DNA of 64,000 bases from JAKAGZ01 sp963748105 (GTDB lineage: Bacteria > Bacteroidota > Ignavibacteria > Ignavibacteriales > Ignavibacteriaceae): positions 29,179 through 93,178 of the forward strand of contig CAVVHP010000003.1 of the NCBI GenBank assembly GCA_963748105.1, given 5' to 3'. A program made the translations under genes and the position numbers. Position 1 is the stretch's first letter; every line of letters starts with the position of its first letter. Positions 1 through 10,088 of the stretch are shown here, one piece after another. The notes under the pieces were generated by a model that had not been told where the DNA came from, searched no databases, and saw only the letters and a list, made by a program, of their open reading frames with translations.

Positions 1-242
1 GCGGCGGTAAAATACCAATACTACCGGAATACACTCTTCACAAGGATAAGGATAAGATTATACTTCGTAATTTTAAAAACAAAGTTTACGTTTATAAAAA
101 CTATAAAGACAAAAATAATCCGGAGACAGCAAAAGAAGGTACCAACGGAAAATCTGCCTCCGGTAAAAACGGTAAGTCAAAATCCAAGGAAATCGATGTT
201 TCCAAAATTGAATTACCAATACTGGAAGAAGTAGAAAATTAA
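1..242 (+). CDS. kamA: Lysine 2,3-aminomutase (KamA) family protein, C-terminal fragment
   Basis: The frame is open from the window edge to the TAA at 240-242 (79 residues), so the gene is 5'-truncated by the window. The first residues, GGKIPILPEY, match the PLP-lysine motif PGGGGK of lysine 2,3-aminomutases, and the following KIILRNFKNKVYVY matches the conserved VILRNFEGVITTY strand of that family. The family are radical-SAM, PLP-dependent enzymes that move an amino group from C2 to C3 of lysine or of a protein lysine (EpmB). The last ~40 residues are a low-complexity Lys/Ser/Gly tail (GKNGKSKSKE) that I do not associate with the family core. The radical-SAM CxxxCxxC motif lies outside the window, so the exact substrate cannot be judged. 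Confidence 0.72.
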   Translation, partial: GGKIPILPEYTLHKDKDKIILRNFKNKVYVYKNYKDKNNPETAKEGTNGKSASGKNGKSKSKEIDVSKIELPILEEVEN

Positions 243-246
243 GAAA

Positions 247-270
247 GGGCGCTCAATTGAGCGCCCTTTT
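247..270 (+). terminator. Rho-independent terminator after the kamA-like gene
   Basis: Perfect 8-bp stem GGGCGCTC / GAGCGCCC with an AATT loop, followed by TTTT. It lies 4 bases after the kamA-like stop codon. It can also serve the converging subtilase gene, because A-rich sequence flanks the other side. Confidence 0.85.
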
Positions 271-291
271 AATTCCTAAAAATAATTTTTT

Positions 292-3200
292 TTATTTCAT
301 TAAAACAAGTTTTTTGTTAATCACAAAGCCCCTTGCTCCCAATTGGTAAATGTATACACCGCTTGCAAGATTGCCAGCATTGAATGTTACACTATATTTT
401 CCTGCAGCCTTAAATTCATTTACAAGTGTAGTTACTTTTCTTCCAAGGATATCATAGACCTTTATTGTCACTAATCCATCCTTTGGCAAATCATAGCGAA
501 TTACTGTTGATGGGTTGAAAGGGTTAGGATAGTTCGCAAATAAAGAATACTTATCGGGAATTATTTTCCCCGTTATTTTATTTTCTTTATTTATGGTAGT
601 CTCTTTTGAAATACTTTTATTTAGTTCTATATCTTTACCCAACATTTGGTCAGCAACTTCTATTCTCATTTGCCATACTTTTTCCTTCAAATCCATTGAC
701 TTGATATCGGCCAATATTTGTCCTGCAGTTTTACTGTCCTTTTTAATATTTAGATATGCGAACAATTTTTCAAACCTTGCATTTATTCTTTGATATTCAT
801 CTCCTTTACTGTCTATAATTTTATCAAATAATTTTATTGCTTTGTCAAATAAACCATCCTGTAGATACAACCCTGCAATTATTGTATTTATTCTTAAATC
901 ATCCGGTGTTTTACCAGATAAACTCTCTAAATAATTTTGAACTTCATTTTTTGAAAATTTATTTTTAATATTCGCGAGTTTTGCTAATGCAAAGGACACA
1001 TGCTTACCATTTTGTAACATTATTTTGTAGTGATTTATGGCGTCATCAATTTTACCATTCTTTTCCAGCGATAGTCCTGCCAAAATATCAGATATATCAG
1101 AATTTATATTCGCAGTCCCATTTGATGACAATAAAACAGGCTGTGATACTTTATTGTTATTAGTTGCCGATGGCATAATTGGCACTCCCCAGGGATCTGA
1201 GGTTAAAATATTAGCTGCGTCAAATGTTGAGCCATATTCGACTGAGGCATTTGGCTGTCCGCCACCCCAATAGTTATACTCAGCAATTAGTTCGCTATTT
1301 TGATAACACTCTACATCAGAGACTGTATTGCTATGTATGCTGTTATAACCTCCGTACAATGAATTGAGCCCTGCAAGTACTGTGCTTCCCCACGCGGACC
1401 CAATACCAAGAAAATTATTTGTAATTCTATTATTTGTACTATAAAGATCTGTTATAAAATTAGCAACAACGCCCCCTCCAAAATACATACCCCAGTAAAA
1501 GCCGCTTATATCATTATGTATTACGACAGGCACAGTGCCATTTGTAAACCAAATCCCCTGATAATTTTGGTAATAGCTGCCTGAACTACTTGTTTTAGTG
1601 ATGGTATTATCCTGAGCATAAATATTTAACCCGGAGGCTTCGCCATAAATCCCGTTTTGCTGCGGCTCAATTATTTGATTGTTAAATATGCCCGGAGAAG
1701 AATTGTAAACATAAATCCCCTGGGTACAATAGCCTATTGTAGAATTCCGGATTGTAATATCTGCGCCATTTAAACACTGTATGCCGCTCCCATACCTAAC
1801 AACTACATTATTAAGGATTGAATTTGAAGAACCGCTTCCGTTAAAAATAATTGAACCCCAGGTACCCGGTGATGTGCCACTGGAAGTAGTAAATGTGATT
1901 GGCGAGGATGATCCCTGTGCTAAAATTGTACCATTAACTGTTAAAGAGGACCCATTTAAAAATCTTAGTGTTACACCCGGCTCAAAATTCCAGGTTTCGC
2001 CTGCAGGAATAGTTAAGCCTTGCGTAAGTGTTCCGCCGTAGTGTTCAAGCGTGTATTTGAGCGCTTCGTAAGCGTTTATTCTACCGTAGCCAAGATAACC
2101 GTTTCTTCCGGTTCCGTCGTAAGGATGATTTTGCGCATCAACTTTTTCCGCAGTATTTTGCAGAATAGTTTTTATTTGAGAAGGCGTGAGAGGATGATGA
2201 GTAGGTAATATAGTCTTTATCAAACCTACTAATGCCGCAACAAGGGGGGAAGAAAAAGAAGTACCTCTAATAACACTATAGGAGTTAGAAACGCTTGTAG
2301 AAATTACATCAATTGCAGGTGCAGATACAGACATAAATGGTAGTACACCTCCACCTCCACCTGGTAACGCTAAAATTGCAGGACTAAATTGACCCGCTCC
2401 TTCCCCTTCATAGTTATAATTTTCAGCAAAATGATCATTAATATCAGTTCCACTTACAGCAATTACTCCGTTATACGCAGCAGGATATGGTATATAAGGT
2501 ATTCTCGATTCCATTTGTTGAACAGTACACCCACCATTAGTTAATTCGTACCCTCTGTCACCTGTACCGGCAACAACAACATTATGAGCGATTGCATATT
2601 CTATAGCGTCATTAACGCTTTGATAATTCCAAGAATTAAACAAAGCACAAGAGCCAATTTTTATGCTAGTTAAAGACCTTGTAATAAAACTACAATTTAA
2701 TACATCTGCACCAGCAGCAACTGCATCATATATAGCACTACTTAAGTTTGAAGTTTGATCTGAGAAATAAAACGATAATATTTTAGAATTCCAGCCTAAA
2801 CTCGCTATGCCAATGCCGTTGTTTGTTGTTGCGCCTATAATTCCGCAAACTTCTGTCGCGTGGTCCTGAGGTGATCCTACTGTTGGATAACCCCCATCAG
2901 CAAATTTACTCGACCCATCGGGTAACTGGAAATCAGGGTGATTTTTATCTGGCCCGGAACCGTAAGCACTTGCAACATCTATCTCAGCAACTTTTATATC
3001 AGCAGAACCCTTTGTAATGCCCCAGGCCTTAGGCGCTCCAATTTTATATAAGTTCCACTGACTTCCTGTTGCACCGCCTATTAAATCGTTAGGATCATTG
3101 ATATTTACTGCCTGTATTGGCGGTTCAGCGTAAGACACGAACTGTATTTTCTCAATCGCCGTAATAATTGAATCAATATTGACAAAATGATCAAACTTTA

Positions 3201-3603
3201 TTGTGTATAGCTGGGATATATCTATAAGATGCCGGGATTCGCCGGTAGTTTTATCATAAAAGAGCGTATCGCCCCACTTTGCACGCGGTATCATTTTCTT
3301 GAAAGAGAATTCCCCGTATTTCTTTTCCAATTCCTTAAAAAATGATTTCAAATTTTCTTTGCCCGGGAGCATTTCATTGTATCCCGCAGTTATTTTGTTT
3401 TGTGATAGTTCAAAGGTTTTAACATTAAATTTGACGTTAAGCTCGGTAGATTTCCTGATGCTATTCTCAAATTTAATCGGCGCCTGGGAATAAACATCTT
3501 TTTACTGGGGAAAAATATTCTGAGTAATAACAAGCTGGAATAATAGATATAATATCATAATTGTATATCTAAGAAAAGGATTTAGGTCTTTGGAGTTCTT
3601 CAT
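292..3603 (-). CDS. S8 subtilisin-like serine protease with beta-helix, TPR and T9SS sorting domain; in-frame stop after the signal peptide
   Basis: Large secreted protease. The uninterrupted part is 292-3372 (1026 aa), but an ATG at 3603 with a GAGGGG ribosome site starts a clear signal peptide (MKNSKDLNPFLRYTIMILYL...) in the same frame. A TAA at 3504-3502 interrupts it and the frame then stays open into the protease. Counting from the ATG at 3372, the catalytic triad is Asp132 (AEIDVA), His171 (DHATEVCG) and Ser372 (RGTSFSSP). The usual oxyanion Asn is Asp272 (VVAGTGDRG). Residues ~460-760 look like a right-handed beta-helix with NNxI/NxI turns, ~775-920 like TPR repeats, and the last ~85 residues are a T9SS type-A sorting domain (YPNPFNPSTVIRYDLP). 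Expected product: surface-attached or released protease. The stop may be real or a base error. Confidence 0.85.
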
Positions 3604-3632
3604 ATCGCCCCTCTTTTTTATGATTGGATTTT

Positions 3633-5816
3633 TTATTTAATAAGAACCATTTTTCTGACCTGTATATTGTTTATCTTATTAGATGATGTAACACTTAAGC
3701 TGTAGAAATAAACTCCGCTGGATAGATTTGAAGCGTTAAAACTTACCTCATATCTACCCGTTGTTTGCTCTTTATTTACAAGTGTTACTATTTCTCTTCC
3801 TAAAATGTCATATATTATAATTTTTACGAAAGATTCCTCTGGTATTTCATATTTAATAGTAGTTGTCGGGTTGAATGGATTGGGATAATTCTGATAAAGT
3901 TGAAAGTTTGTCGGGGTTTCTTTATTGTTTTTTTTACTATCAACAAAAGTGACACCGCCATTCGTAGTATGTAGAATTGTTCCATACCATCCTACTATCC
4001 AGCCGTTATTCGAATCTACAAAATCGATACCAAATAGATATTGAGCAGTATAGCTTGACTGCTCTTTCCAACTCTTTCCACCATCTGTAGTTCCATATAT
4101 TCTCCCAAATGCCCCCGTAATCCAACCAATATCTTTATTGACAAATTTTATACCGTACAAGGCCCCTGGGCTTAATTCTGTAGGTTGCCATGTAATACCG
4201 CCATCATTTGTATTATACACCGTATATTGATCACCAAATTTATTGCCTAAAATAAAACCATTAACTGAATCAACAAACAGAATTTCCCGAAAATTATATT
4301 GATAACCCCAGTCCTGCTTTGTCCAATTTTCCCCACCATCAGTAGTATGAAGTATTTCGGCGTGATCATTTGCACTTCCACCCCCTGAAATTACCCACCC
4401 GTTTAATGAGTTAGTAAATGAAACACTAAATAATCTTGGCGTGTTTGGCGGTGTTTGATTTATCCAGCTATTTCCACCATCGGTTGTTTTAAGTATAATC
4501 CCTGAAAAATCAGAGGTTGTTTGCCCGACAACCCAGCCAGCAGACTCATTAACAAAATAAGCCTCTGAAAGGTCATAGGTTGTACCACTGTTTTGAGGCA
4601 GCCAGTCTGTCCCGCCGTTTATTGTTTTAAATATTATACCACTATTACCTACGATGTAACCTGTCTGGTTATCAATCATAAATATTTTTCTGAGCCATTG
4701 GTCAGTGTCTATATTTTGTTCTGACCAACTCTCTCCGCCGTTCGTTGTCTTTAATACATTAGTATCGAGTTGTGTGATTATCCATCCCGTGTTCTTATCA
4801 ACAAAATCAACATCTCCATAGCTTGTATATCCTAACGGGTTATTCACAGTTACGATGTCAGTCCAGCTATGCCCGTTATCTGTTGAGTGAACAATTTTAC
4901 TGCTAAGGGTATTCATTGCACCCCCTCCCCAGATTTCATCATTATTTATGACCGAAAAGCCGTTCAAATCTTCGTCAGAATTTTTAGGCCAGGTTTTCCC
5001 ACCGTCAGTGCTTTCATAAAATGCCATATTGGTTGATAAAAATATTTTGGATGTATCATGAACATAAAAATCCGTGTTATATTCATAAAGAGAATCTTTT
5101 TTCATTAACTGCCAATTTATTCCTCCATCGGTTGTTTTTATCAACCAGGAGTAAAGTATTCCCCAGAAATTTAGCGAATCAAGAGCAACCACTCTATTAA
5201 CATATCCTAGACTTGAATCTCTTGACCAGCTACTCCCGCCATCCGTAGTTTTTAAACCATATGGAGAATCGCCATAAACCCATCCTTTCAGAGTATCTAC
5301 AAAAAATACACCATATATTTCTCTTGCAATGGGGTAATCATTTAGTTCTTTCAATTCCCAGTGCTTCCCTCCATCTTTTGTTAAATATATAAATGAGAAC
5401 CCGCCACCTATCCAGCCATAATTTCTATCCAGAAAGTAAATATTAGCGTGGTCATTTATCAAAGTATCAGCAAATTGTACTTCCCAGCTTAGTCCACCGT
5501 CCGTTGTATGATAGACACTGTTTATATATTCAGGGACATAATGTTTCCTTCCAACAGCCCAGCCTTCATTCCTGTCAATAAAATAAAGCCTGTCAAAGTA
5601 AATATTGGTATATACTGTAGTCCAGGTACTTCCCCCATTTGTGGTTTTCAGCAATGTTGAATTTTCAGGAGCCATCCAGCCAATCTGGTTATCTATAAAC
5701 AGCACCTGGTGTATAGGATCACCCAGAGGTTTTGGATTTTGCCATTGCCAACTCTGAGCAAGAAGAGTCTTTGCCAGCAGGATAAATAAGATTAAATATT
5801 TGCTTTTACTTAACAC
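3633..5816 (-). CDS. Secreted BNR/Ycf48-like repeat protein with T9SS sorting domain
   Basis: 727 residues starting at a GTG (5816) with AAGGG upstream. The N-terminus is a signal peptide (LILFILLAKTLLAQ). The body consists of about 14 repeats of the form 'TTDGGxSW ... FxDxxxGWxVG', the BNR/photosystem-II-assembly-factor (Ycf48-like) beta-propeller repeat also seen in sialidase-like and VPS10-like secreted proteins. The last ~85 residues are a T9SS type-A sorting domain (NYPNPFNPTTTIKYEIP ... LSSGVYFYSL). The propeller implies binding to a surface or polymer; no catalytic residues are recognisable, so no enzymatic role is assigned. It lies just upstream of the protease gene in the same direction (29 bases between the two starts/stops), so the two may be co-transcribed. 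Confidence 0.85.
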   Translation of the reverse strand: MLSKSKYLILFILLAKTLLAQSWQWQNPKPLGDPIHQVLFIDNQIGWMAPENSTLLKTTNGGSTWTTVYTNIYFDRLYFIDRNEGWAVGRKHYVPEYINSVYHTTDGGLSWEVQFADTLINDHANIYFLDRNYGWIGGGFSFIYLTKDGGKHWELKELNDYPIAREIYGVFFVDTLKGWVYGDSPYGLKTTDGGSSWSRDSSLGYVNRVVALDSLNFWGILYSWLIKTTDGGINWQLMKKDSLYEYNTDFYVHDTSKIFLSTNMAFYESTDGGKTWPKNSDEDLNGFSVINNDEIWGGGAMNTLSSKIVHSTDNGHSWTDIVTVNNPLGYTSYGDVDFVDKNTGWIITQLDTNVLKTTNGGESWSEQNIDTDQWLRKIFMIDNQTGYIVGNSGIIFKTINGGTDWLPQNSGTTYDLSEAYFVNESAGWVVGQTTSDFSGIILKTTDGGNSWINQTPPNTPRLFSVSFTNSLNGWVISGGGSANDHAEILHTTDGGENWTKQDWGYQYNFREILFVDSVNGFILGNKFGDQYTVYNTNDGGITWQPTELSPGALYGIKFVNKDIGWITGAFGRIYGTTDGGKSWKEQSSYTAQYLFGIDFVDSNNGWIVGWYGTILHTTNGGVTFVDSKKNNKETPTNFQLYQNYPNPFNPTTTIKYEIPEESFVKIIIYDILGREIVTLVNKEQTTGRYEVSFNASNLSSGVYFYSLSVTSSNKINNIQVRKMVLIK

Positions 5817-5889
5817 CCGGTTACCCTTGATAATTTAAGAGAAAGTAATTCATTTAAAAGCCTTTGTCAATCACCATTTATCTAACGGT

Positions 5890-5937
5890 GTAGTTCATTG
5901 AGTTAACGGTAAAATCTCAAAACGAGAAGTGCGTTTT
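5890..5937 (+). repeat. Short dispersed repeat, copy A
   Basis: Core GTTCATTGAGTTAACGGT at 5893-5910. A second copy with three core mismatches is at 6542-6559 and a third with one mismatch at 43076-43093. Copies A and B also share the following 'GCGTTT' block and looser similarity further downstream. Confidence 0.5.
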
Positions 5938-6015
5938 CAACCTAATTTGAAAGATTCCTAATTTCGTAAAAATTCAGGAAGAAGTTATTGCGTCCCCACT
6001 TTATCAAATTTTATT

Positions 6016-6312
6016 TCAGAAAATCATTTTCTTCACTGAGTCAAAACAATGGCCTTCAAAAATAGCGGATGCATGTGAAGATATTTTTAGACTATAGTTT
6101 TTGGAATTCATTATTGAACCAAACTACTTATAATATACCGGGCCGCTATCTACCCATACAATATGGACATTCCCTAAATTATCCACTTTCATTGAAGATT
6201 GACCGTTTCCATTAGGGACATACAGATCGGGACGAATCTGAGCGTTTGCCATATAGGAAGCTAACAGAATATAAATGCAGACTAAAAATTTTTGAATTTT
6301 ACCGCCTGTTGA
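6016..6312 (-). pseudogene. Remnant of a secreted protein (signal peptide plus start of a BNR-like domain)
   Basis: Read on the minus strand, 6306-6124 translates to a signal peptide (KFLVCIYILLASYMANAQ) followed by residues such as NVHIVWVDSGPVYYK and then a TAG at 6126-6124. The frame stays open for another ~35 codons beyond the TAG, to a TGA at 6018-6016. No ATG, GTG or TTG precedes the signal peptide in frame; a TAA precedes it instead. The 'VHIVWVD.GxVYY' pattern is typical of secreted sialidase-like repeat proteins of this lineage. I read it as the truncated 5' end of a dead gene. Confidence 0.5.
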
Positions 6313-6538
6313 CTTTTAAAAGATTATTAATTCTATAAATTTTGAAGTGCTACTAATCCGTTTTGTGCAGGAAAATAATTACAATATGCAGTATGCTTAT
6401 TCTAATGCAACGTTGCAGAGTAGGGAAAGCATAAAGAGCTTGAGAATTTTCCATTTAATCAGACTGTTTTAGTTTAACAATAAATTTGATTTTGTCAGGC
6501 AAGAATTTACCAACGATATGCTATATTTAGTAAACGAT

Positions 6539-6586
6539 CGTGTTCCTTGAGTTAACGAAAAATTCTGGAAATGAAAGATGCGTTTG
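6539..6586 (+). repeat. Short dispersed repeat, copy B
   Basis: Core GTTCCTTGAGTTAACGAA at 6542-6559, followed by an A-rich stretch and GATGCGTTT, paralleling copy A at 5890-5937 (roughly 70% identical by eye over ~46 bases). Confidence 0.45.
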
Positions 6587-6704
6587 GGGCTTAAATTTAT
6601 AGCTTACAAAATTCCAGATATTTAGTGTCTTCATCCACACTTATTGGAAAAAGTTGGCTGTAATTCCAGTTAAAAATGTTTAATCCTAATAATTCCTATT
6701 CATT

Positions 6705-7217
6705 TTACTGATGCCCGGTTATAATTTTCATCATATCTTTGTCCAGACTTTCTTCGGGATATTCAACAATTCTGCCCAGCTCCTTATCGTTTTTATAAAA
6801 AATAATAGTGGGAACTCTTTCAATATTCAATCCATCGGTTTCATTACCGTTCCCCTTTTTATTTCGATCTACCATAAGAAGTTTTACTTTATCTGAAGGA
6901 TATCCAAGGTAATCCAGAATTTTATAGAACCGGGGCACTTCCCTCCTGCTGTCGCTGCACCATGTTCCCATTACAATTGTAATTTTGTCGTTTTTTAATT
7001 TAGCAGATGCATCTTTTAAAGCAGTAGAATCAACTTCATACATATTGTATTCAGAATTGAACCACCAGGAAAAAGAAGAGTCGCTAAAAGCCTCTCTTGT
7101 GCAATAGCCTATCAACATAGGTTTACCATTTGCCGCATCTTTAATCAAACAATTCTTTTGTTGGGCAATACCATTTACTCCAAATAGCAAAAGAATAACC
7201 AATACAAGTTTTTCCAT
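6705..7217 (-). CDS. Exported thioredoxin-fold protein (CxxS active site)
   Basis: 170 residues with a signal peptide (MEKLVLVILLLFGVNGIAQQ). The thioredoxin fold runs from about residue 70 to the end; the active-site region reads GTWCSDSRREVPRF, so the second cysteine of CxxC is Ser (WCSDS), and the cis-Pro loop is ERVPTIIFY. A single-Cys site suggests a monothiol or non-redox role in the periplasm instead of a classical disulfide reductase. It starts one base after the NAD kinase stop and is the last gene of a five-gene minus-strand operon (10868 to 6705). The operon context (NAD kinase, LPS-type glycosyltransferases) does not reveal a partner. Confidence 0.8.
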   Translation of the reverse strand: MEKLVLVILLLFGVNGIAQQKNCLIKDAANGKPMLIGYCTREAFSDSSFSWWFNSEYNMYEVDSTALKDASAKLKNDKITIVMGTWCSDSRREVPRFYKILDYLGYPSDKVKLLMVDRNKKGNGNETDGLNIERVPTIIFYKNDKELGRIVEYPEESLDKDMMKIITGHQ

Positions 7218-7218
7218 T

Positions 7219-8154
7219 TTATTCGCCTCCGTTTGCGGGATTACTTCTCAAATCAATCCCCCAGAGCAGTTTATTTCTCAAAGTTTCAAAATAGTTAGTC
7301 AATGAAGTATGAACCAATTTTACGGGCCTTTTACTCTTATATAATTTTAACTCAAGAGGCGGCTTAAAAGCAAACACTCTCTGACCATCACAATTAACGT
7401 GTACTTCTTTGTGTAAGGAATTTGTTCTTATAACAATATCGTGATAACTCGGCAAAACTAACGGCCGGACGGTTAAGCTATGCGGGCAAATTGGACAAAT
7501 AGTAATGACATCTGCCTGCGGACTTACAATCGGTCCGCCTGTTGAAATAGCGTACCCGGTTGAACCAGTTGGTGTTGCCACAATTACTCCATCGGCTGCA
7601 AATGTCGTTACATATTCGCCATCCACAAATATTTCAATCTCTATCATCTTCGGCCAGCCACCTTTGTCAATAACAACATCATTTATTGCATAAAGGTTCG
7701 GTAAATTATGCCTTAAACATTCGCCAGTTAAAACCATTCTTTCGTCAATCGAATATCTACCGGCCTTAATTTCTTTTACAAGAGAATCAATCTGGCTAAC
7801 ACTTGTCTCAACCAGAAACCCTAGTTTACCAATGTTTACTCCAAGAACGGGTTTATTATAAAACTGTGCATGATAGGTAGTCGCAAGCATTGTACCATCG
7901 CCGCCAACAGAAATAATTATATCACTCCTTTTGTAAAGAGTTTCATTATTGACAAACTTGGATTTATTGATTTTCCCGCTTATTCTTTCCTTAAAAACAG
8001 CTACTTCCTTACTAATTAAAAAATCAAGATCATTTTCCCGAAGCCTGTTTACAAAATCTGAAATAACCGGGAAAACCTTTTCTTTGGTTGTGTTTGCAAT
8101 AATCCCAATTTTAAGTTCGTTTTGATTGATTCTTACTGTTTTCTTTTTTGCCAT
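7219..8154 (-). CDS. nadK: NAD kinase
   Basis: Cytoplasmic ATP-NAD kinase making NADP from NAD. The family signature GGDGT occurs in IISVGGDGTMLATTY, followed by GVNIGKLGFLVE. The NE/D motif region reads YAINDVVIDKG, and the GVIVATPTGSTGYAISTGG stretch is the conserved NAD-site loop. I choose the ATG at 8154 (MAKKKTVRINQNELKIG, 311 aa, normal family length) because GGAG lies ~9 bases upstream; a longer frame to 8226 would overlap the upstream glycosyltransferase by 50 bases. It sits between a GT2 gene (22-base gap) and the thioredoxin-like gene (1-base gap). Confidence 0.95.
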   Translation of the reverse strand: MAKKKTVRINQNELKIGIIANTTKEKVFPVISDFVNRLRENDLDFLISKEVAVFKERISGKINKSKFVNNETLYKRSDIIISVGGDGTMLATTYHAQFYNKPVLGVNIGKLGFLVETSVSQIDSLVKEIKAGRYSIDERMVLTGECLRHNLPNLYAINDVVIDKGGWPKMIEIEIFVDGEYVTTFAADGVIVATPTGSTGYAISTGGPIVSPQADVITICPICPHSLTVRPLVLPSYHDIVIRTNSLHKEVHVNCDGQRVFAFKPPLELKLYKSKRPVKLVHTSLTNYFETLRNKLLWGIDLRSNPANGGE

Positions 8155-8176
8155 AAATTCAATTCTCCGCAGTAGA

Positions 8177-8944
8177 TTATCTGTGTTTTTTTCGCCACCA
8201 GAATTTACAATATTTTGTAAAAACATATGATGAAGAAAAAGATGCCAAAATAAAGCCTTCTATTCCATCAAGAAAGCCAAGTTTCAGAAAATACATTTTA
8301 ATAAATAATAAAGGCGGTCGCAGTATTATATTAATAAGGCTGTAATTTTTCCCCCTTTTTACCATTTCTTCGGCAGCCAGTGTTGTATAGTTGTTAAATT
8401 TTTCAAAATAATGTTCAATTGTAGGATCTGTAAAATGATCAAGATCACTTTTTAGTTTTCCGATTGGGTCGTCAATTATAAGATATTCGTGTACTTCATT
8501 ATCGCTGAACTGCACTTTAGTTTTATCGAACAACCTGTTTACTCTTCCGGGATACCACCCGCTGTGTTTGATCCAGCGACCAAGGAAATATGCTTTCCGG
8601 GAAACAGAATAAGCTGAAAATTCTGGTTTTGAATTTTTAAATTTAATTATTTCTTTTCTCAGTCCATCTGTTATTGCTTCATCAGCATCAATCCAGAATA
8701 TCCAGTTATTATTTGCTAATGAAACAGCATATTTTTTTGTTTCAGAATAGCCCTGCCACTTTACCACTTCAGCTTTTACACCTATATATTCTTTCGCAAC
8801 TTCAAATGTGTTGTCTGAAGTTTTATCATCAACAAGTATTATAATTTCATCGATGCAGCCAAGTTGACTTTCAATACATCGCTTAATGTTCGATTCTTCA
8901 TCTTTGGCAATTACAATCGATGTTATGTTAAAATTCTTATCCAA
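8177..8944 (-). CDS. Glycosyltransferase family 2 (WaaE/KdtX-like)
   Basis: 255 residues. The N-terminus has the GT-A signature ITSIVIAKDEESNIKRCI, then IIILVDDKTSDNT and the DxD metal site WIFWIDADEAIT. The overall form, including SGWYPGRVNRLFDK and VHEYLI, is that of the LPS-core beta-glucosyltransferase family WaaE/KdtX. Such enzymes add hexose to inner core LPS at the cytoplasmic face of the inner membrane. The start overlaps the end of the GT9 gene by 8 bases, which suggests translational coupling within the operon. The acceptor sugar is not determined. Confidence 0.88.
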   Translation of the reverse strand: MDKNFNITSIVIAKDEESNIKRCIESQLGCIDEIIILVDDKTSDNTFEVAKEYIGVKAEVVKWQGYSETKKYAVSLANNNWIFWIDADEAITDGLRKEIIKFKNSKPEFSAYSVSRKAYFLGRWIKHSGWYPGRVNRLFDKTKVQFSDNEVHEYLIIDDPIGKLKSDLDHFTDPTIEHYFEKFNNYTTLAAEEMVKRGKNYSLINIILRPPLLFIKMYFLKLGFLDGIEGFILASFSSSYVFTKYCKFWWRKKHR

Positions 8945-10084
8945 GCAAATCCCTGATTTTTTCTTTTACCTGTTTTGCCGAAATGCTATTTATATCAAGA
9001 TCTGAGCTAAATCTATAATTATCAACTAGTAGCTTTTTATTTTTTAAATTCTTCGCAATTTCCTGCGGAAAAATATATTCCCCATCAGAGAAAATACTTT
9101 CCGGGTAAGGTAAAAACCTACCGTAATAAAGTCCGCTTGTAATGCACAGAAATTTTTTCTTTACAGCTGCGGCAAAATGAACAGCGGCAGTATCATTTGA
9201 AATAACAATTTCGCATCCGGCAATTATCTGAGCCAATTCCGAGAGTGTTGCTTCTCCGGAAAGATCAATAACTCTGTCATTCTTTACAATTCCGCTAATC
9301 TCATCAACAATGTGTTTTTCACTAGCAGAAAGCGGAATAACTACAGAAAGATTATATCCCTTTATTAAATATTCACAAATTTCAGCAAAATTGCCCGTAT
9401 TCCATCGTCTTTTAGGATCATTAGCACCAGGGAAAATAACGCAATATTTTTCAGGCAGTCCGTCGTATGTTTTCAATTTAGCAGGATCTATTCCGGAATT
9501 TTCAATTTCCAATTCTCTTGCGAGTAAATTTTCAAAAAACTCTTTGTTGCGGTAAAATTCAAAAATATTTTCACCAGCCGCCGGAATTAATTTTGTATAA
9601 AAGCCGTTAGAAAATATTTTCACCCTGTTCTTTTTATCAGGAGAACCGGAATTACCAATTTTATCAATTGCCCTGCTGGCTTTTACAATCTGATCTCCAA
9701 AAAGCAATTCTCTTGTATAGGTTGAATTAATAACCGTTTCAAACCCTTTTGAATGAATCTTTTTAAAAAAGAAAATTTATAGCTGATACTTTTAAGAAAT
9801 TTTTTCCTGTCCATCCAGATAAATTCATCAATTACATCCGAATCAAGTGTTTCTGCTAGTTCCTTCCAGATGATATTTCCACACAAAGTAATTTTACAAT
9901 TTTTGTATTTCTCTTCTTCCCTGATTATTGCCAGAAAATTTCTGAAAAGCAGGTAATCGCCTATCGAGTCAAATCTTAAAAACAAAAGAGAACCAGGGTT
10001 TACATTTTGCTTTTTTAAGCCGATAAAAAAGTCGAGGAACAAAAATATCAGGAAATTGAAAACATTTCTTATCTGGATGAACAT
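8937..10084 (-). CDS. Glycosyltransferase family 9 (heptosyltransferase-like), frameshifted
   Basis: Two frames make one ~380-residue GT9 protein: an N-terminal part (10084 to ~9765) with LLFLRFDSIGDYLLFRNFL and a C-terminal part (~9765 to 8937) with CVIFPGANDPKRRWNTGNFAE and EIVISNDTAAVHFAAA, the two hallmark ADP-heptose:LPS heptosyltransferase motifs. The frames join at the T run 9760-9764: one additional T there restores FLKKIHSKGFETVINSTY...ELLFGDQ. The stop is 4 bases before the next methyltransferase's end, so it belongs to the same operon. It should act on LPS core or a similar glycan at the inner membrane. As written the gene is broken; a homopolymer error is the simplest reason. Confidence 0.85.
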
Positions 10085-10088
10085 CTGA

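Larger units (their letters stand above)
5817..6704. other. Gene-poor gap of ~0.9 kb with remnants and two diverged repeats
   Basis: No intact gene. It holds a decayed secreted-protein start (6016-6312, minus) and two diverged copies of a short repeat (5890-5937 and 6539-6586). I see nothing else that can be supported. Confidence 0.6.

Noticed and set aside
5817..6704. Insertion sequence between the two repeat copies
   Set aside because: No transposase frame and no symmetrical terminal inverted repeats; the copies are direct and strongly diverged.
7219..8226. NAD kinase starting at 8226
   Set aside because: The extra 24 residues overlap the upstream glycosyltransferase gene, whereas ATG 8154 has a good ribosome site and gives the usual family length.
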